Positions 25,756 through 34,742 of a stretch of 64,000 bases of DNA are shown one piece after another. The notes beneath the pieces were generated by a model, which was not told where the DNA came from, ran no database searches, and saw nothing but the letters and a program-made list of their open reading frames with translations. The stretch is from the NCBI RefSeq assembly GCF_001006305.1, contig NZ_LBHJ01000003.1, forward strand, positions 310,001 through 374,000. The letters run 5' to 3'. The position numbers were made by a program, and so were the translations under genes. Each line of letters opens with the position of its first letter. Position 1 is the stretch's first letter. Origin of the DNA: Silvibacterium bohemicum (GTDB lineage Bacteria > Acidobacteriota > Terriglobia > Terriglobales > Acidobacteriaceae).

Positions 25756-27063
25756 CTAGAGGCTCGAAACAACTTCGATCGCTCGGTCGAGTTGGGTATC
25801 TAAGCCAGCGCGCGCTGAGTCAGGATCAAAAGGGGCCAGAACGTCAGGCCCGATAGGCTGGCCTTCGAGCGGCTCTCCCTCCTTGTTCTGATAGGAACCA
25901 ACAGGCAATGCGAGCCAGTAGCCGTGTGAAAGCGCGAACTTGTTCCCGCCGAGAACGCGGCCTGGCGTCGCCTCTCCGACAACGGTAGCCAGTTTGTGTT
26001 CACGCGCGAAGGCGACGAGCATCTCATTCGCGCTAGCTGTGTGCCTGTCTACCAGAAGTACAATCCTGCCATGGAAAGGCATAACACCCAGGCCTTCCGT
26101 GGCGATGAGAATCGGGGTCTTCAGGCCCACGGCCTTGCGGACGGACATCAAGCCCTGAAACTTCACCGCGAGCGGTATCAAGTCCAACTTCTGTGAAGGA
26201 ATCCTATCGAATACAAGGTGATAACCTTTCTCACCGTTTGCTGGTTCGATGGGGCCGCCAGCATAGCGTCCAATGGGCAGCCGCTCTGGAGTCAGAAGAC
26301 TCATTGCCCGCAGAACCCCGATGCCTCCACCAGTGTTACCCCGAAGATCAATGATCAGCCGTTCGACGTGTCCGAGATTCTCTACGGCGAGCGAAATGTC
26401 GTTTGCGACCTCTACTCCGATCCTCCCCGGATACATGGCGATCCGAATGTACCCAGTATCGTGTGCCAGCGTCTTGTGCGAGACCACCGACGCGGGGATC
26501 ACCTGCGGGAGTTGCCCGCGCATCCGCTTTGCAGCAGGAATTGCTACCGTCTTCGCTTCCTGACGCAACCCTTTCGTTAGCACGTTGAGGATGACCGTCG
26601 ATTCGACAGCGAAGAGGGGATGTTCCGGTGGCCGAAAAGGACGTCCGTCTACAGTCAACAGCACGTCTCCAGGTTGAATTCCCGCAAGCGCAGCAGGACC
26701 GCCTGCATGAACGTCCTGGAACACCCACCGTTCCCCGTCCGATGTCTCTGACGTCGTATAGGTAGCGCAAAGAACCATCTTGCTGCTTGACCGCGATAGG
26801 CCCTCGTGGAAAAAGCCCACGTGGGATCTCCTGAGCTCGGCGAGCAACGCAAGCATCGAAACTTCGAACTCCTCATCGCTAGCAGCGCTCACAATACGCT
26901 CCCGATGTTTGGCGACCGCAGTCGGCCAGTCGGCTGTTCTCAGGGGGACGTCATAAAAATGTTTGCTGACGATGGTCGACACATTCTCGAGCAGCTTCTC
27001 TCGTTCTTTGGCATTCAGCAGTGCCCCTGATCTGTGTCCATTCATTGATTGATTCGGTTTCAC
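25756..27063 (-). CDS. S41-family (C-terminal processing) protease with PDZ
   Basis: A 435-residue protease. An N-terminal helical part (about 20-95) precedes a PDZ domain (AGGPAALAGIQPGDVLLTVDGRP, about 125-150) and the S41 catalytic core with LIIDLRGNTGGGIG and the Ser-containing HTASANEMLVAF. There is no signal peptide, so it appears cytosolic, unlike most CtpA proteins. Its start directly follows the stop of the TPR-CHAT gene (27064), so the two are translationally coupled and probably form one functional unit in which one protease may process or be processed by the other. Confidence 0.85.
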   Translation of the reverse strand: MKPNQSMNGHRSGALLNAKEREKLLENVSTIVSKHFYDVPLRTADWPTAVAKHRERIVSAASDEEFEVSMLALLAELRRSHVGFFHEGLSRSSSKMVLCATYTTSETSDGERWVFQDVHAGGPAALAGIQPGDVLLTVDGRPFRPPEHPLFAVESTVILNVLTKGLRQEAKTVAIPAAKRMRGQLPQVIPASVVSHKTLAHDTGYIRIAMYPGRIGVEVANDISLAVENLGHVERLIIDLRGNTGGGIGVLRAMSLLTPERLPIGRYAGGPIEPANGEKGYHLVFDRIPSQKLDLIPLAVKFQGLMSVRKAVGLKTPILIATEGLGVMPFHGRIVLLVDRHTASANEMLVAFAREHKLATVVGEATPGRVLGGNKFALSHGYWLALPVGSYQNKEGEPLEGQPIGPDVLAPFDPDSARAGLDTQLDRAIEVVSSL

Positions 27064-29664
27064 TCAAATCACTCCCGCGGGATCTCCGACAACCTCAAAG
27101 CTTGCCCAATAGTAGGGCGGGAGGCCAGTTCGCATCATGTTGAGCTGCGCTTGTTGGAGCGCGGCCGTCTTGCTTTGATGGCCGGCCAGGTTCCTATAAA
27201 AGGATGTCATTAGCTGTGTTGTGGTTTGATCGTTCAATTCCCATAGCGCCGAAACTACCGTTTCGGCGCCGGCTTCAATAAAGGCGTGTCCCAGGTCGGC
27301 GACGTCCACGTCTCCTACTGGTCCGACTCCAGTATTGCAGGCGGATAGCGTCACCAGACTGGCTCGAAGGCGAAGAGCGCGGACCTCTCGGACCTCAAGG
27401 AGTCCGTCATCTGGGCCCTGACTCTGTGGAGCGAATACGAGTGCTGAGCGATCTGGATATTCGACGTCGGCATAGCCATGCAGAGCGAGATGGAGTACTC
27501 GGTATTGATTTAGCGGGAGAGCCTTGAAACTTGTCTCGGTCGCTGCGGGTCCGAGAAGCAGCGTGCGCGGCGTCGGAAAATCCTGGGCGATTGTTTCGAC
27601 TTCCTTCCTGGTTTGTGGCAGGGGTTGGAGCTGGCTCATCGTTGGGAGGGAAATCGCTCTCAAGATTTCGGTGACTCCCGTCTTTTGCTCGCTTGCCCCC
27701 GTCCAGGCTGCTACTCCCACGTATTGGTAATGATCAGAAAGCGTAGCTGATTCTCTTTGGCGCAACAGGCACAGGACCGTAGCGGATGGGCTTGCGCTGA
27801 AGCTGTGGTCGGCAACAAGATATGATCCTTGATCGACGAGAGCAGGGAAGGGGACGAGGTTGATCTCTCCGTCAGGAATCACAATCACCGATCTGCGCTC
27901 CCTGTATTCCTTGACTGGTCCAAGCAGACTTGTGAAAAGAGTCTGAGCGAGACGTGGGTCGCTTCTCCGATCATGGATCGTCCTTCGGTATTGCGAAACA
28001 AGCCCGGCGATTGTCTTTCTTGGTGGCAGAGCGTATCTGTGCAGCGTGCGGGACGTGATTGCGAGAACTGAAGACGATGAGTCCCCAAGAACGTATTCAA
28101 GAAGGAGTTCGTCGTGGCCAAGATTGCGCTGAACGTCATGGACGGCCAAAGGACGTTTGGCAGTCTCGCCTGCCAGGCTTGAATCGTCCAACTGCAGCTC
28201 TTCCGTATAGAGAGACTTCGCGAGCTGCTGTCTTGCCGCTGCGCTGTCAGTCTTGATCAATTCCAGATTCAAGGCCGCGATCTTCTTTTCCTCGTCGGTT
28301 GGCTCGTGTGGTGGAACAATCTCGTGATGCTCGAGCGCCTGCGCTTCGACCCTTCCGCGCTCTTCCTCTATGGTTCTGAAAGCCGCACTGAAGTCTCCTT
28401 CGCTGCACAGAACGTCGTAGTAGCTCGAATAGACCTGGCCGAGCTCATCTACCAACTCGCGTTCTGTATTGGGCGTCGGCGCAGTTGCAAGAAATGAATC
28501 TACGAGCGCCATACTTCTCTCAAAAAGTGCATGCGACTCTTTCGCGTGACCCATTTTGGCAAGGATGTCTGCTTTGATCGCCAGGTTACGCGGCGAAAAA
28601 TAAAGCTCCTGTGGCAGCTTTGTGTTGGCATCTATCGCTTCGTCGATGCTGGCGAGCGCCGCGGGCAGATTACTCTCGCGTTCGTAGGCGAGCGCAACCA
28701 GGCCGCCCGTCTGGCTGATGCCGCGCCAAAATTCGAGATGACGGGCGTATTGAAGTGCGAACTCATACTGTTTGATCGCGTCGGGCCAGTCACCGAGGTC
28801 TTCGTAGATTTCGCCTTTTGACGTCAAAAGCTCAAACAGATGGGCATCGAGATGTGTCGATGGCAGCCTGCGAATGGTGGCGTCGGCGAGCTCCAGCGCT
28901 TCGCCGTACCGGTGCAGCCCTCGCAAAGCGTCGATTTTGGAATTGATCGCAATTGTCGGGTAGGCGACATTGCCCGGCCTGAATGCCGTGTTGATCGCCT
29001 CGTTCAAAGGTTGAAGGGCTTCGTCGTATCGCTGGAGTTCCACCAGGCCGGCCCCATAAACGCTTGCGTACCGGACGTGAGCGGCATCATCGTGGAGGGC
29101 CTTCGCCGTCAGCCACGCTCGTGTGACCAGCTTCTTGGCCGAACTGAAATCCCCCAGAAGAAAATCGGCTATCCCTTGCTCTCCCATAGCTCGGGCCATC
29201 AGCCGAAACTCGCCTCGGTGCTTCGCCAGCTCTTCGACTTGTGCCCAGGTCTTGCTGGCCATAGCGGAATCGTAGTTGGTTTCGATCATGCCCCGAATGA
29301 CAAGGATCCGCAGCATGGTGTCCGGGTCTTGCGCTGCGGACAGCTTCTGATCATGAGCAAGCTCAACGAGCAGGTCGGGAATGGGCTCGGCTTCGGCTCT
29401 CGGGATGAATTGACTCACGTGAGCGTAGAGGGCTTCTGACGGGCGATTTGTTTCTTGGAACAGTTTCTCCGCTTGCGCATAGAGCGGAGCCGCTCCCATC
29501 CAGTCATTGTGCCAGGCGAGATCGTCCGCTCGGGCCAGAATGGCGTCGGGGGAGTGCTTCTTTGCGTTGTGGCGCAGAGCGAAGAAACATCCTATCGCTC
29601 CTAGCGCCAAGCCTGCCACAACCGCAAGGAACCGAGTTCTGCGGTTTCTCAGCATGAGGAGCAT
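27064..29664 (-). CDS. TPR-CHAT caspase-like protease, membrane-anchored
   Basis: An 866-residue protein. One N-terminal span (FLAVVAGLALGAIGCFFAL, about 12-30) is followed by tetratricopeptide-like repeats at about 35-430 (for example PLNEAINTAF, GDWPDAIKQYEFALQYARHL) and a C-terminal CHAT domain at about 560-866. The catalytic dyad is intact: His about 729 in HLALHGYAD and Cys about 776 in LSACNTGVG. CHAT domains are clan CD cysteine proteases found in bacterial conflict and signalling systems. The TPRs would recognise a partner. Partner candidates are the coupled S41 protease and the sigma/anti-sigma pair nearby. Copy B of the 15-bp motif lies 137 bases upstream. Confidence 0.9.
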   Translation of the reverse strand: MLLMLRNRRTRFLAVVAGLALGAIGCFFALRHNAKKHSPDAILARADDLAWHNDWMGAAPLYAQAEKLFQETNRPSEALYAHVSQFIPRAEAEPIPDLLVELAHDQKLSAAQDPDTMLRILVIRGMIETNYDSAMASKTWAQVEELAKHRGEFRLMARAMGEQGIADFLLGDFSSAKKLVTRAWLTAKALHDDAAHVRYASVYGAGLVELQRYDEALQPLNEAINTAFRPGNVAYPTIAINSKIDALRGLHRYGEALELADATIRRLPSTHLDAHLFELLTSKGEIYEDLGDWPDAIKQYEFALQYARHLEFWRGISQTGGLVALAYERESNLPAALASIDEAIDANTKLPQELYFSPRNLAIKADILAKMGHAKESHALFERSMALVDSFLATAPTPNTERELVDELGQVYSSYYDVLCSEGDFSAAFRTIEEERGRVEAQALEHHEIVPPHEPTDEEKKIAALNLELIKTDSAAARQQLAKSLYTEELQLDDSSLAGETAKRPLAVHDVQRNLGHDELLLEYVLGDSSSSVLAITSRTLHRYALPPRKTIAGLVSQYRRTIHDRRSDPRLAQTLFTSLLGPVKEYRERRSVIVIPDGEINLVPFPALVDQGSYLVADHSFSASPSATVLCLLRQRESATLSDHYQYVGVAAWTGASEQKTGVTEILRAISLPTMSQLQPLPQTRKEVETIAQDFPTPRTLLLGPAATETSFKALPLNQYRVLHLALHGYADVEYPDRSALVFAPQSQGPDDGLLEVREVRALRLRASLVTLSACNTGVGPVGDVDVADLGHAFIEAGAETVVSALWELNDQTTTQLMTSFYRNLAGHQSKTAALQQAQLNMMRTGLPPYYWASFEVVGDPAGVI

Positions 29665-29800
29665 CGGACGACGTCGATTCGCGAACTGTCCTGCTTGGAA
29701 TCGTCATCGATGGTTCGGGCACGCCAGATCCGAGCCTCCTACGCGGCGGCGACTACCGTGAATGGTAGCGTGGCCGAACTTTACGGCCAACCGAAACGTA

Positions 29801-29815
29801 GTCGGAGACTGCGAC
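29801..29815 (-). promoter_or_regulatory. GTCG-N7-CGAC motif copy B
   Basis: Towards the CHAT gene it reads GTCGCAGTCTCCGAC. It differs from copy A at one base and continues the similarity into flanking T residues. It sits 137 bases before the CHAT start. The remaining gap 29665-30296 shows no gene. Confidence 0.5.
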
Positions 29816-30296
29816 AAAATGCCGGGTCAAAGAATTATCCGCACGTTACGAAGGGAAGACTTCACGGATCGCGTTCTACGACTATAGAGGGGTGTTTCTT
29901 GTAGTATCGTGTTCGAAGATTTCTGCGACAGGAGTTTGGGTTCACACAACTCCGGCTGTCGAGACGTGCGATACACGCCATTTGGTTCGTAGGTTCGCCT
30001 GTACGCCCTCGACACGATTTCGATTTGGCTTATTGTTTTCCTACGATTCCCAGATCTGCAGGCCAAGTCGCAAAAGGGGGACTGCCATCATCCCTCCTGC
30101 TTCGGCCTTGTCAGCCGTTGCTCCATCGTTTTTTGCGGATTCGGCTCTATCTCTCGCGCTGCTGGCGGCAGGTCCGGTGAGAGTCAATCAAAGCGAAGAT
30201 GGATTCTGAGAGATTTCTGTAACGATTTAGGTTCTGCGAATCACTATACGGCCACAGCCCAAAATACGTTTGTCGCTGTACCTTCGGGAGGCACCC

Positions 30297-31025
30297 TTGG
30301 AATTTGATAACGCGCTGCTCAGAATGATTTTGGAAAAAGCGCCTGTCGGTCTCGCCTTGCTCGACCTCGATCGAACGGTACGCTATTGCAATCCGGAGTT
30401 TCGCAAGATCTATGGATGGGACGACGACGAGATCATCGGGACAAAGCTGCCTATACCCGACCATCAGAAGAAGAATTATCTCGATCTTGTGGATGACCTT
30501 CGTTCGGGCAAGCCATTTGTCGGTTTGGAAACCGTTCGCATTCGCAAAGATGGAACCGAGTTCTACGCGAGGATATCAGGCGCGCCGGTTTTCGATAGTG
30601 CCGGGAACGTCGACGGGTTTGTCGCGTCCATCGCTGTTTCGGAAGCAAACCATTCTGAGCAACTGGAGCTGCGTAACCTCGAGTACCTGATCCAGGGCGC
30701 CTCCGACTTCATGTGCGTAGCCGATCTCGACATGCGGGTACTTTTCGTTAATGATCCAGGGAGAAGAATGATTGGGCTGCGGCCCGACGATGAGATCGAC
30801 GGAACTGCTTTACGGGAGTTTTTCGCGAACGAGAGCCGGAATAGACTCACAGATATCTTCCGTTCGCTACGACCAACGGAGACAAGCGTGTCGGCGCAAA
30901 TGCATCTCAAACATCGCGAAACCGGGTTACTGATCCCCGTTTCGTCCAGCATCTATATGGTCAACGATCCTCATACGGGTGAGCCGATTTCCATCGGTTG
31001 TGTTGCGAAGAGTCTCACAGATTAG
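30297..31025 (+). CDS. Tandem PAS-domain protein
   Basis: About 242 residues consisting of two PAS domains: the first around LEKAPVGLALLDLDRTVRYCNPEF .. GFVASIAVSEA, the second around LIQGASDFMCVADLDMRVLFVNDPG to the end. No kinase, cyclase or HTH output domain follows, so it must act through a partner. The ligand or cofactor is not evident. Likely start is a TTG at 30297 with GGGAGG just upstream; the frame is open to a TTG at 30270. Downstream is the convergent lasso exporter gene. Confidence 0.75.
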   Translation: MEFDNALLRMILEKAPVGLALLDLDRTVRYCNPEFRKIYGWDDDEIIGTKLPIPDHQKKNYLDLVDDLRSGKPFVGLETVRIRKDGTEFYARISGAPVFDSAGNVDGFVASIAVSEANHSEQLELRNLEYLIQGASDFMCVADLDMRVLFVNDPGRRMIGLRPDDEIDGTALREFFANESRNRLTDIFRSLRPTETSVSAQMHLKHRETGLLIPVSSSIYMVNDPHTGEPISIGCVAKSLTD

Positions 31026-31126
31026 GATAATACCGAACGTCCCGCTTACGGCTTAGATGATCCGGGGGACGGTCTCGCTCGTCGCATCATGCGTAGTTCG
31101 CCATTTTGCAGTGATGGACTTCCCGA

Positions 31127-32917
31127 TCAGGTATTGAGTGAAACCTCGTCGCGCAAACGATCGCTCGCGGGGCTCATGCTTTGACCGGTATTGCCTATCG
31201 TATTCTCCCGGTCATAAAGGCTGCGGTAAAACTTGGAGTCACTGTGAAGGCGTGCGTGCGTCCCTTCGGCGACAACCTCTCCGGAGTCCAGGACAATGAT
31301 CCGATCGACCCAATCCAAGGAACGAAGACGATGAGAGATCAGGATCATTGCCATGTCCGGTCGATATTTGGCAACTGCTCGGAAGAGCGCCTCCTCTGTC
31401 GGGAGATCGAGCGCTGAGGTCGATTCATCAAGGATCAGTATCGATGGCCGCCGCAACAAAGCACGGGCAACGGCAAGGCGCTGCCTCTCTCCTCCAGATA
31501 TTCCGGCAGCGTCCGTACCGAGCATTGTGTCGAGCCCGAGAGGCAGGCGCCTCAGGACCGTCGTTAGTTGCGCGGCGTCGATGACGGCTCGAATTTCGCT
31601 GTTCGTCGCGCCGGCACTCGCGTAGCGAAGGTTGTCACGAACTGTGCCAGAGAAGAGTAGCGGTTGCTGCGGTACGTAACAGACGGTCTTCCGCAATGCA
31701 CGAAGGGTGTATTCAGAAAGGGGTAGATTCTCCAGCAAAATGCATCCATCTGTCGGGTCGGCTATGCGTGCGAAGAGACGCGCTAACGTCGATTTTCCCG
31801 AACCACTCTTACCTACGAGAGCCACTCGCTCGCCGCCGTTGAGACACAGTGTGACACTCCGTAAGGTCATTCGCTCAGGCTGGTAGGCGAACGATACATT
31901 GTCGCATCTGAGGCCCACGGCCAATGGATCAGCAATGATTTGACCGACGCCCTTGTCTGGAACGCTCGGTTCGGTCTCCAGTACTTCGCGAACACGCCGA
32001 GTGCTCGCCATCATCCGCTGTGTCTTCGCATAGAGTTCCATCGCCGCAGACACCGGCTCAAAGATTCGAGTCACATATGCGTAGAACGCCACCAGGCCGC
32101 CCACGGTCAGAGCACCCACAAAGTACTCGTGTGCTCCCAGGCCGAGCACGAGAACGATGCCGACCGCCAGAATGCTTGTAATCGAGATGCTGAAGGCGAC
32201 CTCAGTCCGGCGTTGTTGCCACTGCGCATCAAGAAGCTCGAGCCACGATCTGACTGTGCTAGAGACCCGCGCATCTTCGGCTCCCAATATCTGAATCTGC
32301 GGTACAGCTCCGAGGTGTTCGGCGAGGTTTCCTGCTGCGTTTCCAACTTCCGTCTGTGCGCGATCTGCTCTGGACTGAATCTGCTGCCGAAAGTGAAGGC
32401 GGACCCCGAAAAACAGAGGCAGCAGTGGTAACACTGAGATCGTCATCCGCCAGTTCAACGTTGCCATGATCGCGAGGTTGATCACGAAGAAGACGATCGT
32501 CCTAAAAATAGTATTTCCAACGTCAGCAGCATACTGGGAGATTTGCTCGACGTCCTGATCGATCCGGCTAAGCTTTTCACCCAACATCATTCGCTCATGC
32601 CAGTCTGCGGAGAGGTTCGTCATGTGCACCAGCAACTCCGTGCGCAGGTCCTGGGCAAGTCTCTGAGCGACCCGAAAGCTCAAGAGTCCAGAAAGGCCGC
32701 CGAAGGCGGATCTCCCGATGAAGCAGAGCGCAATGAGAGAAACGGTGAGGATCGTTCGACCAAGATTCTTCTGAGGTAGCGCGACATCGAGCAAATGGCG
32801 CATCAGTAATGGATCAAGAGTAGCGATACCTCCCGCACACGCCGCGATCGCGAGACCGATCGCGATTTGTCCAGAGTACGGTCGAAGCTCTCTCATTAAC
32901 CACCGTGCTGTGCTCAT
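31127..32917 (-). CDS. ABC exporter, probable lasso-peptide exporter (D protein)
   Basis: A 596-residue half-transporter with a six-span membrane domain (about 15-310) fused to an ATPase: Walker A LVGKSGSGKSTLARLF, signature ISGGERQRLAVARALL, Walker B ILILDESTSALD and H-loop ISHRLRSLD. It forms a homodimer of the MsbA type. This is the architecture of lasso-peptide D proteins, which export the mature peptide and give self-immunity. No peptidase C39 domain is present, as expected, because the leader is removed by B2. It is divergent from the AraC gene and the lasso operon. Three CRP-like palindromes lie 48-108 bases upstream. Confidence 0.85.
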   Translation of the reverse strand: MSTARWLMRELRPYSGQIAIGLAIAACAGGIATLDPLLMRHLLDVALPQKNLGRTILTVSLIALCFIGRSAFGGLSGLLSFRVAQRLAQDLRTELLVHMTNLSADWHERMMLGEKLSRIDQDVEQISQYAADVGNTIFRTIVFFVINLAIMATLNWRMTISVLPLLPLFFGVRLHFRQQIQSRADRAQTEVGNAAGNLAEHLGAVPQIQILGAEDARVSSTVRSWLELLDAQWQQRRTEVAFSISITSILAVGIVLVLGLGAHEYFVGALTVGGLVAFYAYVTRIFEPVSAAMELYAKTQRMMASTRRVREVLETEPSVPDKGVGQIIADPLAVGLRCDNVSFAYQPERMTLRSVTLCLNGGERVALVGKSGSGKSTLARLFARIADPTDGCILLENLPLSEYTLRALRKTVCYVPQQPLLFSGTVRDNLRYASAGATNSEIRAVIDAAQLTTVLRRLPLGLDTMLGTDAAGISGGERQRLAVARALLRRPSILILDESTSALDLPTEEALFRAVAKYRPDMAMILISHRLRSLDWVDRIIVLDSGEVVAEGTHARLHSDSKFYRSLYDRENTIGNTGQSMSPASDRLRDEVSLNT

Positions 32918-32964
32918 GCCAACGATTCTTCGGCCTCCTTGTATTGCCTGAGTGGCCCGATCGT

Positions 32965-33024
32965 GTGATACGCATCACGTTCCAATGTGATCCGTATCAC
33001 ATTCCATTGTGTGATCCGCATCAC
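32965..33024. promoter_or_regulatory. Array of three CRP-like palindromes
   Basis: Three 14-bp sites of the form GTGA-N6-TCAC, each preceded by T: 32965-32978 (GTGATACGCATCAC), 32987-33000 (GTGATCCGTATCAC) and 33011-33024 (GTGATCCGCATCAC). Start-to-start spacing is 22 and 24 bases, about two helical turns, so dimers would bind one face of the DNA. Each core fits the CRP consensus TGTGA-N6-TCACA at eight to ten defined bases. They sit just upstream of the ABC exporter start at 32917. Confidence 0.65.
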
Positions 33025-33642
33025 GTTACAAAACGCATTAGCTCGTGTTGGTTTGTGTCGAGCAGCACACCATAGATGCCATTGCATCGGTTTGAACCAT
33101 CGGGGCTCATCAATACACGTGGAGATGCACGACTTCGGCCGCTCACGCAAGCGTTTTCTGTAGGAAACACGCGGCTCCCGTGCCTTGACACGACGTTGAA
33201 CGCATAGTCTTCTCATGAGAGCGGCGTGCGATGGAAAAAGCATCTCCCATCCTCTCGCGTGCGTCCAATTCACGTCGCAGTTGTAAGTCCAATTGCCCGC
33301 AAAGGAAACGTGCCCATGAGAGTTACACGTGTTTCCCATCATTGTGCCGATAGGAAGCTGTTCAACCTCTTCGCCGATGGAACTCCGGTATAGCTTCATC
33401 TGGTGTGTTGAGCGAACAACTCGTCGAAGTCCTGCTTCCTGGTTTAGCGTCTGAATCAAGACGTGGCGGCGAAGAAGTTCGAAACCATTACAAGCACCAC
33501 TAAAAAGAACTGCGCCCGGTTGCCTTGCGATCTCGAGAGCGCAGGCACAACGCGAGTCGACCAAGGTCGCGGCCGCTGACAGCTTTGCAATTCTGTACGT
33601 CTCATGAAGATTTTGCTGATCTTGCGGCTTGAGGAATGACCT
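33025..33642. other. Gap without a supportable gene
   Basis: A long minus-strand frame (ending at 32914, overlapping the exporter start by four bases) is open across this stretch and beyond, but it also runs antisense through the AraC gene and through the palindrome array, and has no recognisable family. I therefore treat the ~620 bases as non-coding or degenerate. Confidence 0.4.
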
Positions 33643-34125
33643 GTGGCCAGATCCGTCCTTAGAAAACTCTCGACCGTCGAGGGAGAAGTGATCGCAAAGA
33701 TACGAACATGGAGATCGTCGGTCGACGACGAGTTCCATCAAGAACTCCTCCGGTACCCTGCGCGTGTCATGCAGCATTTCATTCTGCTCCACCATGGCCA
33801 TGTGAAAATGCACTTTCGCCCGATCGCGAGAGAGCTTGGAGTTGAGATGCGAACTCTTGAGCGCACTTTTATCGAAGAGTTCGGCAAGAGTATGTTCCAA
33901 TGCCAGGTCGATGCGCGCCTTGCATTTGCTCAAACTCTGCTTCGCTGGATGCCTCCTCCAAAGATCAGTGTGGTCGCGAATATGCTTGGCTACGATGAGC
34001 CGCGTGACTTCCATCACTTCTTCGAAAAGCACACGGGTGAGACTCCATCTGCGTGGGGACGCAAGGAGCGCGAGAAGGCTAAGCGCGACGTCCGCCTTGC
34101 TGCCGGTAGCGAAGAACTCTTCTAG
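33643..34125 (+). CDS. AraC-type HTH protein (DNA-binding domain only)
   Basis: A 160-residue protein whose second half (about 55-145) is an AraC/XylS double HTH: PIARELGVEMRTLERTFIEEFG for the first HTH, SVVANMLGYDEPRDFHHFFEKHTGETPSAWG for the second. The N-terminal ~50 residues are too short for a cupin-type sensor domain, so the ligand-binding part is missing or supplied in trans. A GTG start at 33643 has GAGG upstream. Its place between the divergent exporter and the lasso operon makes it the likely local regulator of both. Confidence 0.78.
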   Translation: MARSVLRKLSTVEGEVIAKIRTWRSSVDDEFHQELLRYPARVMQHFILLHHGHVKMHFRPIARELGVEMRTLERTFIEEFGKSMFQCQVDARLAFAQTLLRWMPPPKISVVANMLGYDEPRDFHHFFEKHTGETPSAWGRKEREKAKRDVRLAAGSEELF

Positions 34126-34181
34126 CATCTAGGTCACTCTAACGCTGCTCTCGAAAAAGCGAACAGCGAAGGCGACACTTT

Positions 34182-34196
34182 GTCGCAATGTCCGAC
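34182..34196 (+). promoter_or_regulatory. GTCG-N7-CGAC motif copy C
   Basis: GTCGCAATGTCCGAC, in the direction of the lasso operon, about 261 bases before the B1 start. Similarity to copies A and B extends to TT before and a T-run after the motif. The rest of 34126-34456 contains no gene I can support. Confidence 0.5.
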
Positions 34197-34456
34197 TCGG
34201 TTTGCATTGCATACATCGAGAGTCGGTGCAACACTCGTCGTCACAGTTGGATTGGCAGTCTTTCTCTTCGACTAGCGTCCTGTCGCCATCGCTCATCATC
34301 CCGAGCTTGACCTCAGTCCTCCAGGAGCTGCTCAAGTAACCAACTAGGATCGATTGGGCTAATTATGCCTCCCGGTTAGTTGAGCGACCGCAGGGGAGGG
34401 GCGACGCAGCACGTCAATTGGCAGAAAAGCTGGAGCCCAACGTGGAGACGAATCGA

Positions 34457-34714
34457 ATGCTTACCATTACGCCAAATTTGCGATCAGTAGTCGATCACGA
34501 CGGTGCTGTGATTCTGGATATTCCTAACAACGCCATGACAACCCTTAATTCCACGGGAGCGTATGTCTGGGAGCGGCTCGAACGAGGCATGACGCTCACT
34601 GCCATCGTTGCCGAACTGGCAAGCGAAACCGGCACTGATGAGGCCGTCGTTGCCAAAGACGTGGACGCATTTATGGAAGAACTGAAGTCCAAACAGCTCC
34701 TCGCCGCCTTTTAG
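34457..34714 (+). CDS. Lasso B1: PqqD-like leader-recognition protein (RRE)
   Basis: An 85-residue PqqD-fold protein: LTITPNLRSVVDHDGAVILDI, then MTTLNSTGAYVWERLERGMT and the winged-helix end VVAKDVDAFMEELKSKQLL. In lasso systems the free-standing B1 binds the precursor leader and delivers it to the B2 protease. I chose the ATG at 34457 (GGAG nine bases upstream), which gives the standard length; an upstream TTG at 34418 would add 13 residues. It is the first biosynthetic gene of the operon, 28 bases before the phosphotransferase gene. Confidence 0.88.
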   Translation: MLTITPNLRSVVDHDGAVILDIPNNAMTTLNSTGAYVWERLERGMTLTAIVAELASETGTDEAVVAKDVDAFMEELKSKQLLAAF

Positions 34715-34742
34715 GCCTATCTGCTGGAGTTCGGAGCCTCAT

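Noticed and set aside
25584-25772. Second lasso precursor upstream of the lone phosphotransferase
   Set aside because: The short frame lacks the Tyr-x-x-Pro leader and a Gly/Asp ring pattern, and no B or C genes are nearby.
32965-33024. CRISPR array
   Set aside because: Only three short palindromes with 8- and 10-base spacers; no cas genes. Better explained as operator sites.
32914-34128. 404-codon minus-strand frame ending four bases inside the exporter start
   Set aside because: It runs antisense through the clear AraC double HTH, encodes the palindrome array as protein repeats and shows no family pattern. The four-base overlap is probably chance.
34129-34335. Cys-rich 68-codon minus-strand frame (six Cys within about 20 residues), considered as a second peptide precursor
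   Set aside because: No leader motif, no matching modification enzymes, opposite strand to the operon, and it contains the 15-bp regulatory motif. Probably coincidental, though odd enough to record.
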